A program made the translations under genes and the position numbers. From WJMT01 sp041686095 (GTDB lineage: Bacteria > Acidobacteriota > Aminicenantia > Aminicenantales > Aminicenantaceae): a stretch of 13,776 nucleotides of DNA. Positions 1 to 7,717 of this stretch are shown piece by piece (position 1 is the first letter of the stretch; every line of letters starts with the position of its first letter). The DNA is taken from contig JAWLEN010000063.1 of the NCBI GenBank assembly GCA_041686095.1, forward strand, positions 1 through 13,776, in the 5' to 3' direction. The notes under the pieces are model-generated. The model saw only the letters and a list, made by a program, of their open reading frames with translations, made no database searches and was not told where the DNA came from.

Positions 1-109
1 GAAGATTTTTTAATAAAAGCCTGATCTGTTCGAAGGTCAATCGGCCTTCATCAAGCTTTATTCCTTTATCTTCTTTTGCCTTATCTTTCTTTTCTTTCTT
101 TCTTTCCAT
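1..109 (-). CDS. N-terminal fragment of a protein with a lysine/glutamate-rich start (gene continues off the left edge)
   Basis: Only the first 36 codons are inside the window, too few to name the product. The ATG at 109-107 is preceded at short spacing by a good Shine-Dalgarno sequence (AAGGAG, in 112-118), and a convincing promoter lies further upstream, so this looks like a real 5' end. The peptide begins MERKKEKKDKAKEDKG and continues into a hydrophobic helix-like stretch (LTFEQIRLLLKNL). A charged start followed by such a helix resembles the entry to DUF438/PAS-type sensory proteins, where the next residues are often PVDITFVD-like, but this is a weak recollection and cannot be tested here. 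There is no signal peptide, so a cytoplasmic protein is likely. It is divergent from the GWxTD operon. The 5' end contains a short CTTT/AAAG tetranucleotide run that continues an almost all-purine strand. Confidence 0.6.
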   Translation of the reverse strand, partial: MERKKEKKDKAKEDKGIKLDEGRLTFEQIRLLLKNL

Positions 110-164
110 AGTCTCCTTTCCTTTCCTTTTTTTATCTAGATGTCACTCATTAGCCCTGTTTTTT

Positions 165-193
165 ATTATAAAAAACAAACATTGCGATTACAA
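165..193 (-). promoter_or_regulatory. Sigma70-type promoter for the leftward gene
   Basis: Read on the minus strand, TTGTAA (193-188) is followed after exactly 17 bases by a perfect TATAAT (170-165). Transcription would begin near position 158 and give a leader of about 50 bases before the ATG at 109. The hexamers and the spacing are seen directly; activity is inferred. Confidence 0.6.
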
Positions 194-310
194 TAAATTA
201 ATGTTTCTCCCTCTTTATATAAACAAGCTTTATCACTGAAATAGAGGTGCTCCCCTATTTATTCAGTCCACATAATAGTCCCATTAAACTCCTAAATCAA
301 TCCTGATATC

Positions 311-339
311 TTGCATAATTTGGTTTAAAGTTCTATTAT
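311..339 (+). promoter_or_regulatory. Possible promoter abutting the GWxTD operon start
   Basis: TTGCAT (311-316), a 17-base spacer and TATTAT (334-339, five of six consensus bases) form a plausible sigma70-type promoter. It sits so close to the ATG at 345 that transcription would begin at about the start codon, giving a leaderless or nearly leaderless mRNA. This fits the lack of a visible Shine-Dalgarno sequence before 345. The remaining stretch from 194 to 310 is AT-rich and shows no other site I can support. The hexamers could be a chance match in AT-rich DNA. Confidence 0.35.
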
Positions 340-344
340 ATTGG

Positions 345-2423
345 ATGAAGATCATGAGAAAATATACTCTATTTTTCATAACCGTGATTATCATGGCCAT
401 GCTGTGCTCTGTCATGATCCGTGCCGAGAAAAAATCGCCCAAAGACCTTCCCGAGATATACCGTGTCTGGCTTGAAGAGGAAGTGGTCTATATCATCACT
501 CAAAATGAAAGGGATGTCTTTCTTCAGCTTGAATCTGACCGGGAAAGGGATATGTTCATAGAAGCCTTCTGGAAACAGAGAGATCCCAATCCTGAACTTC
601 CTGGAAACAAATTCAAGGAAGAGCATTACCGCCGCATAAAACACGCTAACCAGGTTTTTGGCCGTGAAGCCCCAGGACCGGGATGGCGCACAGCAAGGGG
701 GAGAATATTCATTATACTGGGAGATCCTGATTATATAGAAAGATATGAAAGTGATTCTGAGATCTATCCCACCATCATCTGGTTTTATGAAGGCATGGCT
801 GAATACGGACTTCCGAATTCCTTTAATGTGGTGTTCTTTAAAAGAGGAGGCATGGGAGAATACGAACTTTACTCGCCCATAAAATTCGGCCCTCAGCATC
901 TTCTCAGTCGATATAGAGGAGATCCTACAGATTACAGGACTGCCTACCGCAAACTTATGAATATCGAGCCTTCGGTGGCCCGAATCTCTCTCACTCTTAT
1001 TCCTACAGAAATCCAATATATAACTTCACCTTCTATAGCTTCAGAAATCCTGCTTTCCCAGATGATTCCAGAGGCCCCTCATGAAAAAGTCAAAGACACC
1101 TATGCCAAGAAGCTGCTCAAGTACAAGGACTTTATCGAAGTCGATTATTCAGCTAATTATATTGAAAGCGATGCCATGGTCAGAGTCATTCAGGATGAAT
1201 CTGGAATGTTCTTTGTTCATTACTTGATAGAACCCAGTAAATTTTCTGTTGAGGGTGTTGAAAACAGCTATTTCAGCAATTTTGAAGTCAATGGAAGCAT
1301 CACCAATTCAGAGGGAAAAACCATTTATCAATATGAACGGAAAGTCCCAATCGAACTCACACCCAGCCAACTCAAAAACATCCGCCAAAAATTATTCAGC
1401 TTTCAGGATTTGTTTCCTTTAATAGAAGGCAGTTATAGACTTGACTTATTAATGAAAAACACGGTATCCAAAGAATTCACTTCTTTTGAAGTCTCTTTAA
1501 ATATCCCGGGCTCTTCTTCACTCATCATGAGCGATCTGACTTTAGCCAATAGGGCTGTGGAGAATTCTAAATACCAAGGAAATATAAAACCTTTTCTTTT
1601 CAGGGACACCCAACTTGTTCCTTCCCCTAGAAATGACTTTTGTAAAGACGAGACTCTCTATCTCTTTTTTCAGGTTTTTGGACTGAATAAAAAGTTGGCA
1701 CAAGAAGGAATCTTAAGATACACCTTGTTTAAAGAAGATGAAGAAGTCCGTTCTTTTAATAAAGACATCACTGCCTATGCAGACAAAACCTATTTTATTG
1801 AAGAATTTCCTCTTGCAGATTATTCACCTGCCAACTACAGGATAAAAGTCTCTTTATTGGATTCAAAGAAAAATGAAGTCCTTTCCTCCCAGAATTATTT
1901 TTACATATCTCCTTTTGAGAACCTCCCCAGACCCTGGGTAGTGTCTTTTCCCATGCCTTCTTCAGATGATCCCATGTATGCCAATATTCTGGGTCTTCAA
2001 GCAAAAAACGCAGGAAATTCAGACCAAGCTCGCTCCCTGTTGGAAAAAGCTTATAATGAAAATCCTGCTTCACCTAAATATGGACTGGACTTGGCTCAGT
2101 TTCTTTTCGAGAATAAAGAATTTCAGAGGGCCAAACAAATCTCTCTTCCCTTTGTTGAGCGGGAACAAAACGAATTTCTTTCAGTACTGGCCCGCTCTTT
2201 TCAAGCCCTTAAGGAATATGAACAAGCCATCCATTATTATAAAGAATATCTTTCTCACTATGGGACCCACATTCCCATTCTTAACTCCGTCGGAGAATGT
2301 TATTACAGCTTGGGCAATCTCAAAGAAGCCCTGACTGCCTGGGAAAGGTCTCTGGAGATCAATCCAAACCAGGAGGATTTGAAAAATACTGTCGAATCCA
2401 TCAAAAGGAACCAAAAAAAATGA
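345..2423 (+). CDS. Exported GWxTD-domain protein with C-terminal TPR repeats
   Basis: A 692-residue protein of unknown biochemical role. Residues 1-27 form a signal peptide or N-terminal anchor (hydrophobic FFITVIIMAML, likely cleavage after IRA). The GWxTD domain occupies about residues 40-190: an ERDxFLxL...ERDxFIxxFWxxRDPxP block at 55-83, the signature at G113-W114 (GWRTARG), the IFIILGDPD strand and turn at 121-129, and a GEYELY...GPQHLL end at 171-187. The signature keeps the threonine of GWxTD but has alanine for the aspartate. A beta-rich middle of about 350 residues follows, then TPR-like helical pairs at about 545-680 (for example EYEQAIHYYKEYL and NLKEALTAWERSLEINP), which suggests protein binding. 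No Shine-Dalgarno site is visible at 345; an in-frame ATG at 354 is an alternative start. It is the first gene of a three-gene operon and its stop overlaps the next start. Periplasmic location is inferred. Confidence 0.85.
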   Translation: MKIMRKYTLFFITVIIMAMLCSVMIRAEKKSPKDLPEIYRVWLEEEVVYIITQNERDVFLQLESDRERDMFIEAFWKQRDPNPELPGNKFKEEHYRRIKHANQVFGREAPGPGWRTARGRIFIILGDPDYIERYESDSEIYPTIIWFYEGMAEYGLPNSFNVVFFKRGGMGEYELYSPIKFGPQHLLSRYRGDPTDYRTAYRKLMNIEPSVARISLTLIPTEIQYITSPSIASEILLSQMIPEAPHEKVKDTYAKKLLKYKDFIEVDYSANYIESDAMVRVIQDESGMFFVHYLIEPSKFSVEGVENSYFSNFEVNGSITNSEGKTIYQYERKVPIELTPSQLKNIRQKLFSFQDLFPLIEGSYRLDLLMKNTVSKEFTSFEVSLNIPGSSSLIMSDLTLANRAVENSKYQGNIKPFLFRDTQLVPSPRNDFCKDETLYLFFQVFGLNKKLAQEGILRYTLFKEDEEVRSFNKDITAYADKTYFIEEFPLADYSPANYRIKVSLLDSKKNEVLSSQNYFYISPFENLPRPWVVSFPMPSSDDPMYANILGLQAKNAGNSDQARSLLEKAYNENPASPKYGLDLAQFLFENKEFQRAKQISLPFVEREQNEFLSVLARSFQALKEYEQAIHYYKEYLSHYGTHIPILNSVGECYYSLGNLKEALTAWERSLEINPNQEDLKNTVESIKRNQKK

Positions 2424-3328
2424 AAAAAGGATTCATATATTTCACACTTTTTCTTTTTTGTCTGGGCTTTTTTGAATGCTGCGCTATGCGTCAACAGATA
2501 AAAAATCTCAGTCCTGAAAAAAAAGAATTTTTATCTAAAGTTAGGTACATCATCACCGGCCAGGAAAGAAAAATATTCCTCAACCTCCCCAAATCGGAAA
2601 GAGATGAGTTCATCAAAGAATTCTGGGAAAAAAGAGACCCAGACCCTTCCACAGAAGAAAATGAATTCAAAGAAGAATATTTCTCGCGGATTGAAGAAGC
2701 TAATAATCTCTTTAGAGAAGGAGGGACTCCGGGGTGGCTTCAAGATAGAGGAAGAGTTTACATACTGCTCGGCCCCCCCTTTGAGCGTCACACCTATCCC
2801 AGGGGACGATCATTCTACGGTAAACCTGAAGAAGTGTGGTATTACGGATTCTATCCTATTATTTTTGTGGATACAGACTGGAACGGTGATTATGAACTCA
2901 CCCCTCTTGGTGCCCAACACCTCTCACAAATCAACAAGGCACAGATGGATGAAAAACCTTCCGTCAAAAGACAGGATGTGGTGTTTGACTTTAAGGCGAA
3001 AATTCTAAAAGCTGAACAGGGAGAAGTGGTTTTCCAGATTAAAATCCCATACAAGGATATTTGGTTTGAAGAACAGGACGGCATTTGGCAGACCACCCTT
3101 TCTGTATTCCTGGAAGTTTTTAATGATTCAAAAGAAAAAACATGGGAAAAGAAAACAGACTATCCTCTTTCTTTTTCTGAAGAGAGTCTGGACGATAAAT
3201 TCAGAGAAGATTATTTGATCCAGATCCCTGCTACTCTGGATCCGGGTCGATACACAGTCAAAATAGATATCGTGAACATGGAAGATAATAATCGGATAAG
3301 CCGAACTCTAAAATTTAAGGTGAAATAG
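2420..3328 (+). CDS. Exported GWxTD-domain protein, short paralogue
   Basis: A 302-residue protein starting at ATG 2420, which overlaps the upstream TGA as ATGA, so translational coupling is likely. An open frame reaches back to 2297, but those 41 extra codons lie inside the upstream gene and would hide the export signal. Residues 1-21 are hydrophobic (MKKGFIYFTLFLFCLGFFECC). Cysteines 20-21 hint at a lipoprotein, yet the preceding residues do not make a normal lipobox. The GWxTD domain covers about 40-170: YIITGQERKIFLNL, RDEFIKEFWEKRDPDP, G105-W106 (GWLQDRG), VYILLGPP at 113-120, and GDYELTPLGAQHL. This copy keeps the aspartate of GWxTD but has glutamine where threonine is expected, the reverse of its neighbour. 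A beta-sandwich-like C-terminal region (about 185-302) replaces the long middle and TPR tail of the first protein. Function unknown; an envelope partner of the upstream protein is inferred. Confidence 0.85.
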   Translation: MKKGFIYFTLFLFCLGFFECCAMRQQIKNLSPEKKEFLSKVRYIITGQERKIFLNLPKSERDEFIKEFWEKRDPDPSTEENEFKEEYFSRIEEANNLFREGGTPGWLQDRGRVYILLGPPFERHTYPRGRSFYGKPEEVWYYGFYPIIFVDTDWNGDYELTPLGAQHLSQINKAQMDEKPSVKRQDVVFDFKAKILKAEQGEVVFQIKIPYKDIWFEEQDGIWQTTLSVFLEVFNDSKEKTWEKKTDYPLSFSEESLDDKFREDYLIQIPATLDPGRYTVKIDIVNMEDNNRISRTLKFKVK

Positions 3329-3371
3329 AAAAAATCAATTCTATATAAAAATGATCGGAGGTTATTAAGTC

Positions 3372-4349
3372 ATGATGGATACCAAAACATATAAAAAATT
3401 TTTCATTTTAATCACCATTATTATTTTTTCCACAGCGTCTTTATGGGCCCAGGCCGGTCACGGAAGAGCCCGGATATCCGGAGTAGTGGTGGATGAAAAC
3501 AATGAAGGAATCCCCTCAGCACAGGTTGTCTGTGAGTTCATTAAAAATCCAGAAGTCAGAGAAGTCACCTCCACAGATAAAAAAGGCGAATGGGCTATAT
3601 TAGGCCTGGGAACAGGAATGTTTGAAGTAACCGCTTCCAAAGAAGGTTATATCGCAGCTTCTACGGAAATATATGTCCGGCAGCTGGAGAGAAATCCAAA
3701 AATAGAGCTTACCTTAAAAAAGATAAAAACAGAAGGATCGGACATCAAAGGAACTTCTTCTCTGGATTTAATTGATCAAGCCAATGCTCTGTATGATGAA
3801 CAAAAATATGACCAAGCGCTTTCTTTACTAAAGCAGTTTCTGGAAGAAAATCCAGACGCTTATCAAACTTATGCCAGTATTGGTGACTGCTACAGAGAAA
3901 TGGGAGAGTTTGAACTAGCTATTGAAAACTACCAAAAAGTATTGGAAGAATCTGAAAAAGCTAAAGCCTCAGGAAAAGAGATGGCATCCAAAGCTCTGGC
4001 TGGAATCGGCGAATGCTACCTGAAAAGGCAGGACCTGGAAAAAGCTCAGGGTTATTTTGAACAGTCTCTTGAGGCTTATCCTGAAAACGAAATCCTGGCT
4101 TATAATGTGGGCGAGATCTACTTTGCCAACAATAAAATCGACCTGGCTATCAAATATTTCACTATCTCCACTGAAATCAAGCCAGATTGGCCTCCCCCTT
4201 ATTTAAAGTTAGGTTATGTCTATCTCAACAAAGGAGATTTTGAAAACGCGGAAGTGAGTTTTAAGAAATTCTTGGAACTGGATCCTAATTCTCCGGAAGC
4301 TCCCACCGTCAAAAGAGTGCTGGAATTTTTGGCTGAGAAAAAAGACTAA
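3372..4349 (+). CDS. Exported TPR protein with carboxypeptidase-regulatory-like domain
   Basis: A 325-residue protein. GGAGG at 3357-3361 supports ATG 3372 (10-base spacing); the adjacent ATG at 3375 is the only close alternative. Residues 1-28 are a signal peptide ending LWAQA. Residues 33-116 form a carboxypeptidase-regulatory-like beta-sandwich (ISGVVVDENNEGIPSAQV...KGEWAILGLGTGMFEVTASKEGY), the same fold class as the N-terminal domain of the receptor at 4639-7707. About five TPR units follow at roughly 129-162, 163-196, 206-239, 240-273 and 274-307, with typical patterns such as YDQALSLLKQFLEENP and FENAEVSFKKFLELDP. This is a periplasmic or membrane-associated scaffold by inference; no catalytic residues are visible. 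It lies 43 bases after the second GWxTD gene with no terminator between, so it is probably the last gene of the operon. Confidence 0.85.
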   Translation: MMDTKTYKKFFILITIIIFSTASLWAQAGHGRARISGVVVDENNEGIPSAQVVCEFIKNPEVREVTSTDKKGEWAILGLGTGMFEVTASKEGYIAASTEIYVRQLERNPKIELTLKKIKTEGSDIKGTSSLDLIDQANALYDEQKYDQALSLLKQFLEENPDAYQTYASIGDCYREMGEFELAIENYQKVLEESEKAKASGKEMASKALAGIGECYLKRQDLEKAQGYFEQSLEAYPENEILAYNVGEIYFANNKIDLAIKYFTISTEIKPDWPPPYLKLGYVYLNKGDFENAEVSFKKFLELDPNSPEAPTVKRVLEFLAEKKD

Positions 4350-4352
4350 CCC

Positions 4353-4525
4353 ATTCGAAACCGTTTTGAGGAAAGGGGCAAGGGATGAGGAATCCCCTGT
4401 GAGGGCTGAGCGGGCATGGTTCCTCTTTAGAGGAGAGCAAAGCCTGAACCGGGAGAGAGATTCCACGCTGGGGAATCGAGCGGGTGACGAATCCCTTGCC
4501 CTTCCCCTCTGTAGCTATTTCGAAT
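4353..4525. repeat. 173-bp GC-rich inverted-repeat element (MITE-like or structured RNA)
   Basis: The element is bounded by ATTCGAAA (4353-4360) and its reverse complement (4518-4525). The terminal arms are imperfect inverted repeats of about 35 bases; their inner parts, GGGCAAGGGAT (4376-4386) and ATCCCTTGCCC (4491-4501), match perfectly. Internal hairpins are TCCTCT/AGAGGA (4421-4434), GGTTC/GAACC (4418-4422 with 4446-4450) and GATTCC/GGAATC (4459-4464 with 4472-4477). It is clearly more GC-rich than the surrounding intergenic DNA and has no convincing ORF. Positions 4376-4399 recur exactly at 8207-8230. I see no target-site duplication. It could be a non-autonomous mobile element, a REP/BIME-like repeat, or a structured RNA in the 3' region of the operon. 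Confidence 0.7.
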
Positions 4526-4564
4526 CTTGAATAGCTCAAGATCAAATTCATTAACTTATTTGCC

Positions 4565-4607
4565 AAAAAAAAGCCCCCTTCCCGGGTCTCCCCGGAAAGG
4601 GGGCTTT
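4565..4607. terminator. Strong bidirectional rho-independent terminator
   Basis: A 17-base-pair stem with one mismatch (4570-4586 with 4591-4607) closes over a TCTC loop. On the minus strand the stem runs into eight T residues (complement of 4565-4572), making a textbook terminator for the receptor gene that ends at 4639. On the plus strand the stem is followed by TTTGTGTTT, weaker but usable for the TPR/GWxTD operon. It lies between the two convergent units. Confidence 0.85.
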
Positions 4608-4638
4608 GTGTTTCCGTCCTAAACTTAACCTAAACTAT

Positions 4639-7600
4639 TTAGAATATGAACTTGATTCCGAGTCGAGCAGAGATGGGGGGATAGAAAGCCATTTCCTTGA
4701 GGAAGCGGGGATCCGGCACATAGCTGATGGTTCTGTTGATGGTGTTCACTGTGTGGGTTGTGTTGTCATAGGTCCATCCTGCCAGTCTTTCTTCATCAGT
4801 CAGCACTGCCGATGTTTGGTTCATCAAGGTATAAATACGTCGGGCTGTAGACACATCAAACACATTGTCCACATTGATGGTGAACTGCACTCTATAACGG
4901 TCGGTCACTCTCAGATTATACTCGGCATACAGGTCAGCAAAAAACAGGAAAGGAGCTCTGCCATCGGTCAAACGACCATCCGGATAGTATCCTTCCAGTC
5001 CGGTATGAAGCTCTCTGGTGACTGGAATTCCGCTCATGCCGTTCATGACGGTTCCTACAGTCAAGCCAAACGGGAAAGCATAAGAACCATAGACCTTGAA
5101 CTGGTGCGGGCGGTCCGTGTTGAGCAGACCCACGATCTCATCCATGTTCTTATCCCACATGTGCCACCACAGGTCCCAATACCTTTCCACATTGGGGTCG
5201 TTTCTTCCCCATTCGTCTGAACTTGCCAGACCACCGTAATTTCCCCACAGACGGCTCCAGGTGTAAGAGAATCCACCCAGCCAATTGTTGCTGAAGCGCT
5301 TATCCAGAGCAATGTTCACACCCCAGTATTCGCGCTTGGCTTCGGGGCACCATGGATACTTGTCATCGAACTTACCGCCTTCAGATTCGGGTCGGGTGTA
5401 GCCGTATCCGGGATTGGAGGTGTAATAGGATTCACCACCGGGAGTCAGTACTCCCACGTCCTCGATGGTGCGGACAAGGTGCTTGTTCACGATTCTCAGG
5501 GTAGCTGAAAGATTTTCTATGATCTTTCTCTCCACACCAAAAGTGAGCTCTGTCTGAAGTGTGGGTAAAAGATCCGGGTCAGTGGAGTCAAAGGAAGGTT
5601 CGCGCCAGTTGTAAGTAGTGAGATAGGTTCCGCCGGCACCTGGGTTATCTTTGGTGATCTTAGTGTAGTCATAGTCTTCCAAAGTGTAATAGTCACTCCA
5701 CCACTTGAATCCACCATAAGAACCCACAGCCATATCCAGCTTCATGACGTCATAATACCATCCGTAACTTCCGAAAATCTTAGTGGAGGCATCACCAAAT
5801 AGATCATAAATGAAGCCGAGTCTGGGAGCGATCTTATCCCCAAAATCAAATTGAATTGGCGGGTAATCATACTCAGGGAGATCCGAGAAACTGGGGATGT
5901 CTTCTTTTTCAGCTCTCACTCCAAAGTTCAAAGTCAGCTTGTTGTTGGCAAAAGTGGGGGTCCAGGAATCCTGAAGATACAGAGCCCAGCGGTAGGAGTT
6001 GGGATTGGCAAAGGTGCCGTAAGGTCCGGCATCGCCGCCTCTCACAGCATAGAATCCGTAGGTACCGCGTACGCTTTCTCCTGTATCCAGGTAAGTAAAG
6101 CTTCGATCCCAACCTAAGAATACATAAATCTCATTGATGGTGTTGTCAATGTCTTCTTCGATTCGAACCATCTGAACACCGGCTTTCCAGGCATGTTCAC
6201 CCGCTAGATCCACATACAAGGTGGTATCAAAGTTAAGGGCTAATCGGTTTCGGATGTCCTTTTTGGTCTCGAATAATTCATTGTAACTGATGTTATACCA
6301 GCCGTTTCCATGCTGGAGGCTTTCCGGAATCTCAGGAAACATCAGATTGTTGGTGGCTGCATACCCGGGAGCTTCTTTATAAAAGCGCCATCTTGGATCA
6401 TCAGGGGGTTTTACCTGCTGGTTGGTGGTGTTTTTAAAGAAATATCCACCGCGCAGACTGAAGAACAGGTTCGAACCCACTGAATACTCAGCTGTGAGGG
6501 TTCCGCTGTAATTGGGATAATCAAAACCAATATCACTGTACAAACCCTCTGGATTACCGGTTCCGTTTCTTAGGGGAAGTGTTCCTCTATACTTGTAGAA
6601 ATTAGAGACACCGGCCGCAGACAGTCTTAGGTTTTTCATAGGCTGAGCGGTTAATTTGAACTGCCCGTTCCAATTGGTCTGATTCTGTGTGTGACTGCTG
6701 TCAGGAGCGACTCCTGCAGGAACCCACTGCACATCTCTGGTGATATCACGGAAAACAGGCAAAAATGACCCAAAAAACCACAGCCGGTCTTTAATGACAT
6801 AGCCGCCCAAACTGAAGCCGACTTCATATCTGTTGACTTTATCTTTACCCAGGGCTTGATCCAGTCCCTCTCCGGTTTGATAATTGACATACTCGGCAAC
6901 AGAGGTATCTATAGGACTTATCCTGAGTGAGTCTCTCTCCTGTCCTTCCAGAGCGCTTCCTGAATAATAACCGATGAGTTCTCCATGAAATTCGTTTCCA
7001 CCGGAACGGGTGATGACATTGACCACTCCACCCATGGAGCCTCCGAATTCAGCCTGATATCCGCTGGCCACGATCTTCACTTCATCCACAAACTCAAAAG
7101 CCGCAGATTGGTCTCTGCTTCCCTGATCCATGTTGGTGATATCCATTCCATCCATATAATACATATTTTCCGCACCGCTGGCGCCGTCAACAGAAAGTCC
7201 GCCAGCATAAGGCTCTGAATTCACACCAGGAACCGCTGTCACCAAAGTGTCGAAATTCCTTCCTTTTGGCAGCATCTCAAACATCTCCCTGGTAATGGTC
7301 ATGCCTTTGGTGGTGCTCTTGACATCAACCAAGGGAGACTGTCCAACAACCGTGATCTCTTCTTCTATGGCTCCGGGTTTCATTTCAATATCAACGGTGA
7401 TGGTCTCTTCAGAACGCACCGCAATGTCTTGTCGGACTACAGTATTGAAACCATCCAACATATATCTAATGGTATAGGTGCCTGAGGCCAATGAAAACAG
7501 ACGGTAGGCTCCATCTACATTTGTGACGCCGGTGGCTGCTCCAACCATATCGGGACTCTTTGCTTCAACTGTCACTCCAGGAAGAGGTGCGCCCTGATCA

Positions 7601-7707
7601 TCTGTAACCGTTCCAACTATCCTACCAGTAGGAGCTTGTGCTGCGATGGTTCCAACAAGAAGAAGAACTCCAAGTGCAGCAAAAAAACAATTGCGAAATT
7701 TACTCAA
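4639..7707 (-). CDS. Oar-like TonB-dependent outer-membrane receptor with carboxypeptidase-regulatory domain
   Basis: A 1022-residue outer-membrane beta-barrel receptor. The start is TTG at 7707-7705, chosen because GGAGG lies 5 bases upstream and the signal peptide (MSKFRNCFFAALGVLLLVGT, cleaved near AAQA) follows directly; the first internal methionine is at residue 54, inside a folded domain. Residues 28-110 are a carboxypeptidase-regulatory-like domain (GRIVGTVTDDQGAPLPGVTV...DGAYRLFSLASGTYTI). A TonB-box-like segment (EEEITVVGQSP) is at 115-125. The plug lies at about 125-235 (LSVDGASGAENMYYMDGMDI and FGGSMGGVVNVITRSGGNEFHG). The barrel fills the rest and ends in phenylalanine (LGIKFIF), the usual outer-membrane assembly signal. 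This architecture matches the large receptors abundant in Acidobacteriota-like genomes; the substrate cannot be read from sequence. No TonB, ExbB or ExbD gene is nearby. It ends in the terminator at 4565-4607. Confidence 0.92.
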   Translation of the reverse strand: MSKFRNCFFAALGVLLLVGTIAAQAPTGRIVGTVTDDQGAPLPGVTVEAKSPDMVGAATGVTNVDGAYRLFSLASGTYTIRYMLDGFNTVVRQDIAVRSEETITVDIEMKPGAIEEEITVVGQSPLVDVKSTTKGMTITREMFEMLPKGRNFDTLVTAVPGVNSEPYAGGLSVDGASGAENMYYMDGMDITNMDQGSRDQSAAFEFVDEVKIVASGYQAEFGGSMGGVVNVITRSGGNEFHGELIGYYSGSALEGQERDSLRISPIDTSVAEYVNYQTGEGLDQALGKDKVNRYEVGFSLGGYVIKDRLWFFGSFLPVFRDITRDVQWVPAGVAPDSSHTQNQTNWNGQFKLTAQPMKNLRLSAAGVSNFYKYRGTLPLRNGTGNPEGLYSDIGFDYPNYSGTLTAEYSVGSNLFFSLRGGYFFKNTTNQQVKPPDDPRWRFYKEAPGYAATNNLMFPEIPESLQHGNGWYNISYNELFETKKDIRNRLALNFDTTLYVDLAGEHAWKAGVQMVRIEEDIDNTINEIYVFLGWDRSFTYLDTGESVRGTYGFYAVRGGDAGPYGTFANPNSYRWALYLQDSWTPTFANNKLTLNFGVRAEKEDIPSFSDLPEYDYPPIQFDFGDKIAPRLGFIYDLFGDASTKIFGSYGWYYDVMKLDMAVGSYGGFKWWSDYYTLEDYDYTKITKDNPGAGGTYLTTYNWREPSFDSTDPDLLPTLQTELTFGVERKIIENLSATLRIVNKHLVRTIEDVGVLTPGGESYYTSNPGYGYTRPESEGGKFDDKYPWCPEAKREYWGVNIALDKRFSNNWLGGFSYTWSRLWGNYGGLASSDEWGRNDPNVERYWDLWWHMWDKNMDEIVGLLNTDRPHQFKVYGSYAFPFGLTVGTVMNGMSGIPVTRELHTGLEGYYPDGRLTDGRAPFLFFADLYAEYNLRVTDRYRVQFTINVDNVFDVSTARRIYTLMNQTSAVLTDEERLAGWTYDNTTHTVNTINRTISYVPDPRFLKEMAFYPPISARLGIKFIF

Positions 7708-7712
7708 TTTTT

Positions 7713-7717
7713 CCTCC
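7713..7717 (-). promoter_or_regulatory. Shine-Dalgarno site that fixes the TTG start of the receptor
   Basis: CCTCC on the plus strand is GGAGG on the minus strand, separated by five A residues from TTG at 7707. No ATG or GTG in the same frame offers a comparable site together with an intact signal peptide, so this decides the start. Confidence 0.75.

Noticed and set aside
369..1016. 215-codon minus-strand ORF inside the first GWxTD gene
   Set aside because: It lies entirely antisense to a well-supported domain, has no ribosome site or recognisable motif, and looks like a codon-bias shadow.
2297..2419. Upstream extension of the second GWxTD gene
   Set aside because: The 41 extra codons sit within the preceding gene and would bury the hydrophobic export signal; ATG 2420 with the ATGA overlap is the natural start.
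2420..2485. Lipoprotein signal in the second GWxTD protein
   Set aside because: The residues before cysteines 20-21 (GFFE) do not fit a lipobox; kept only as a hint.
4606..5220. 204-codon plus-strand ORF opposite the receptor C-terminus
   Set aside because: It overlaps the terminator and the conserved receptor barrel; the translation has no family features.
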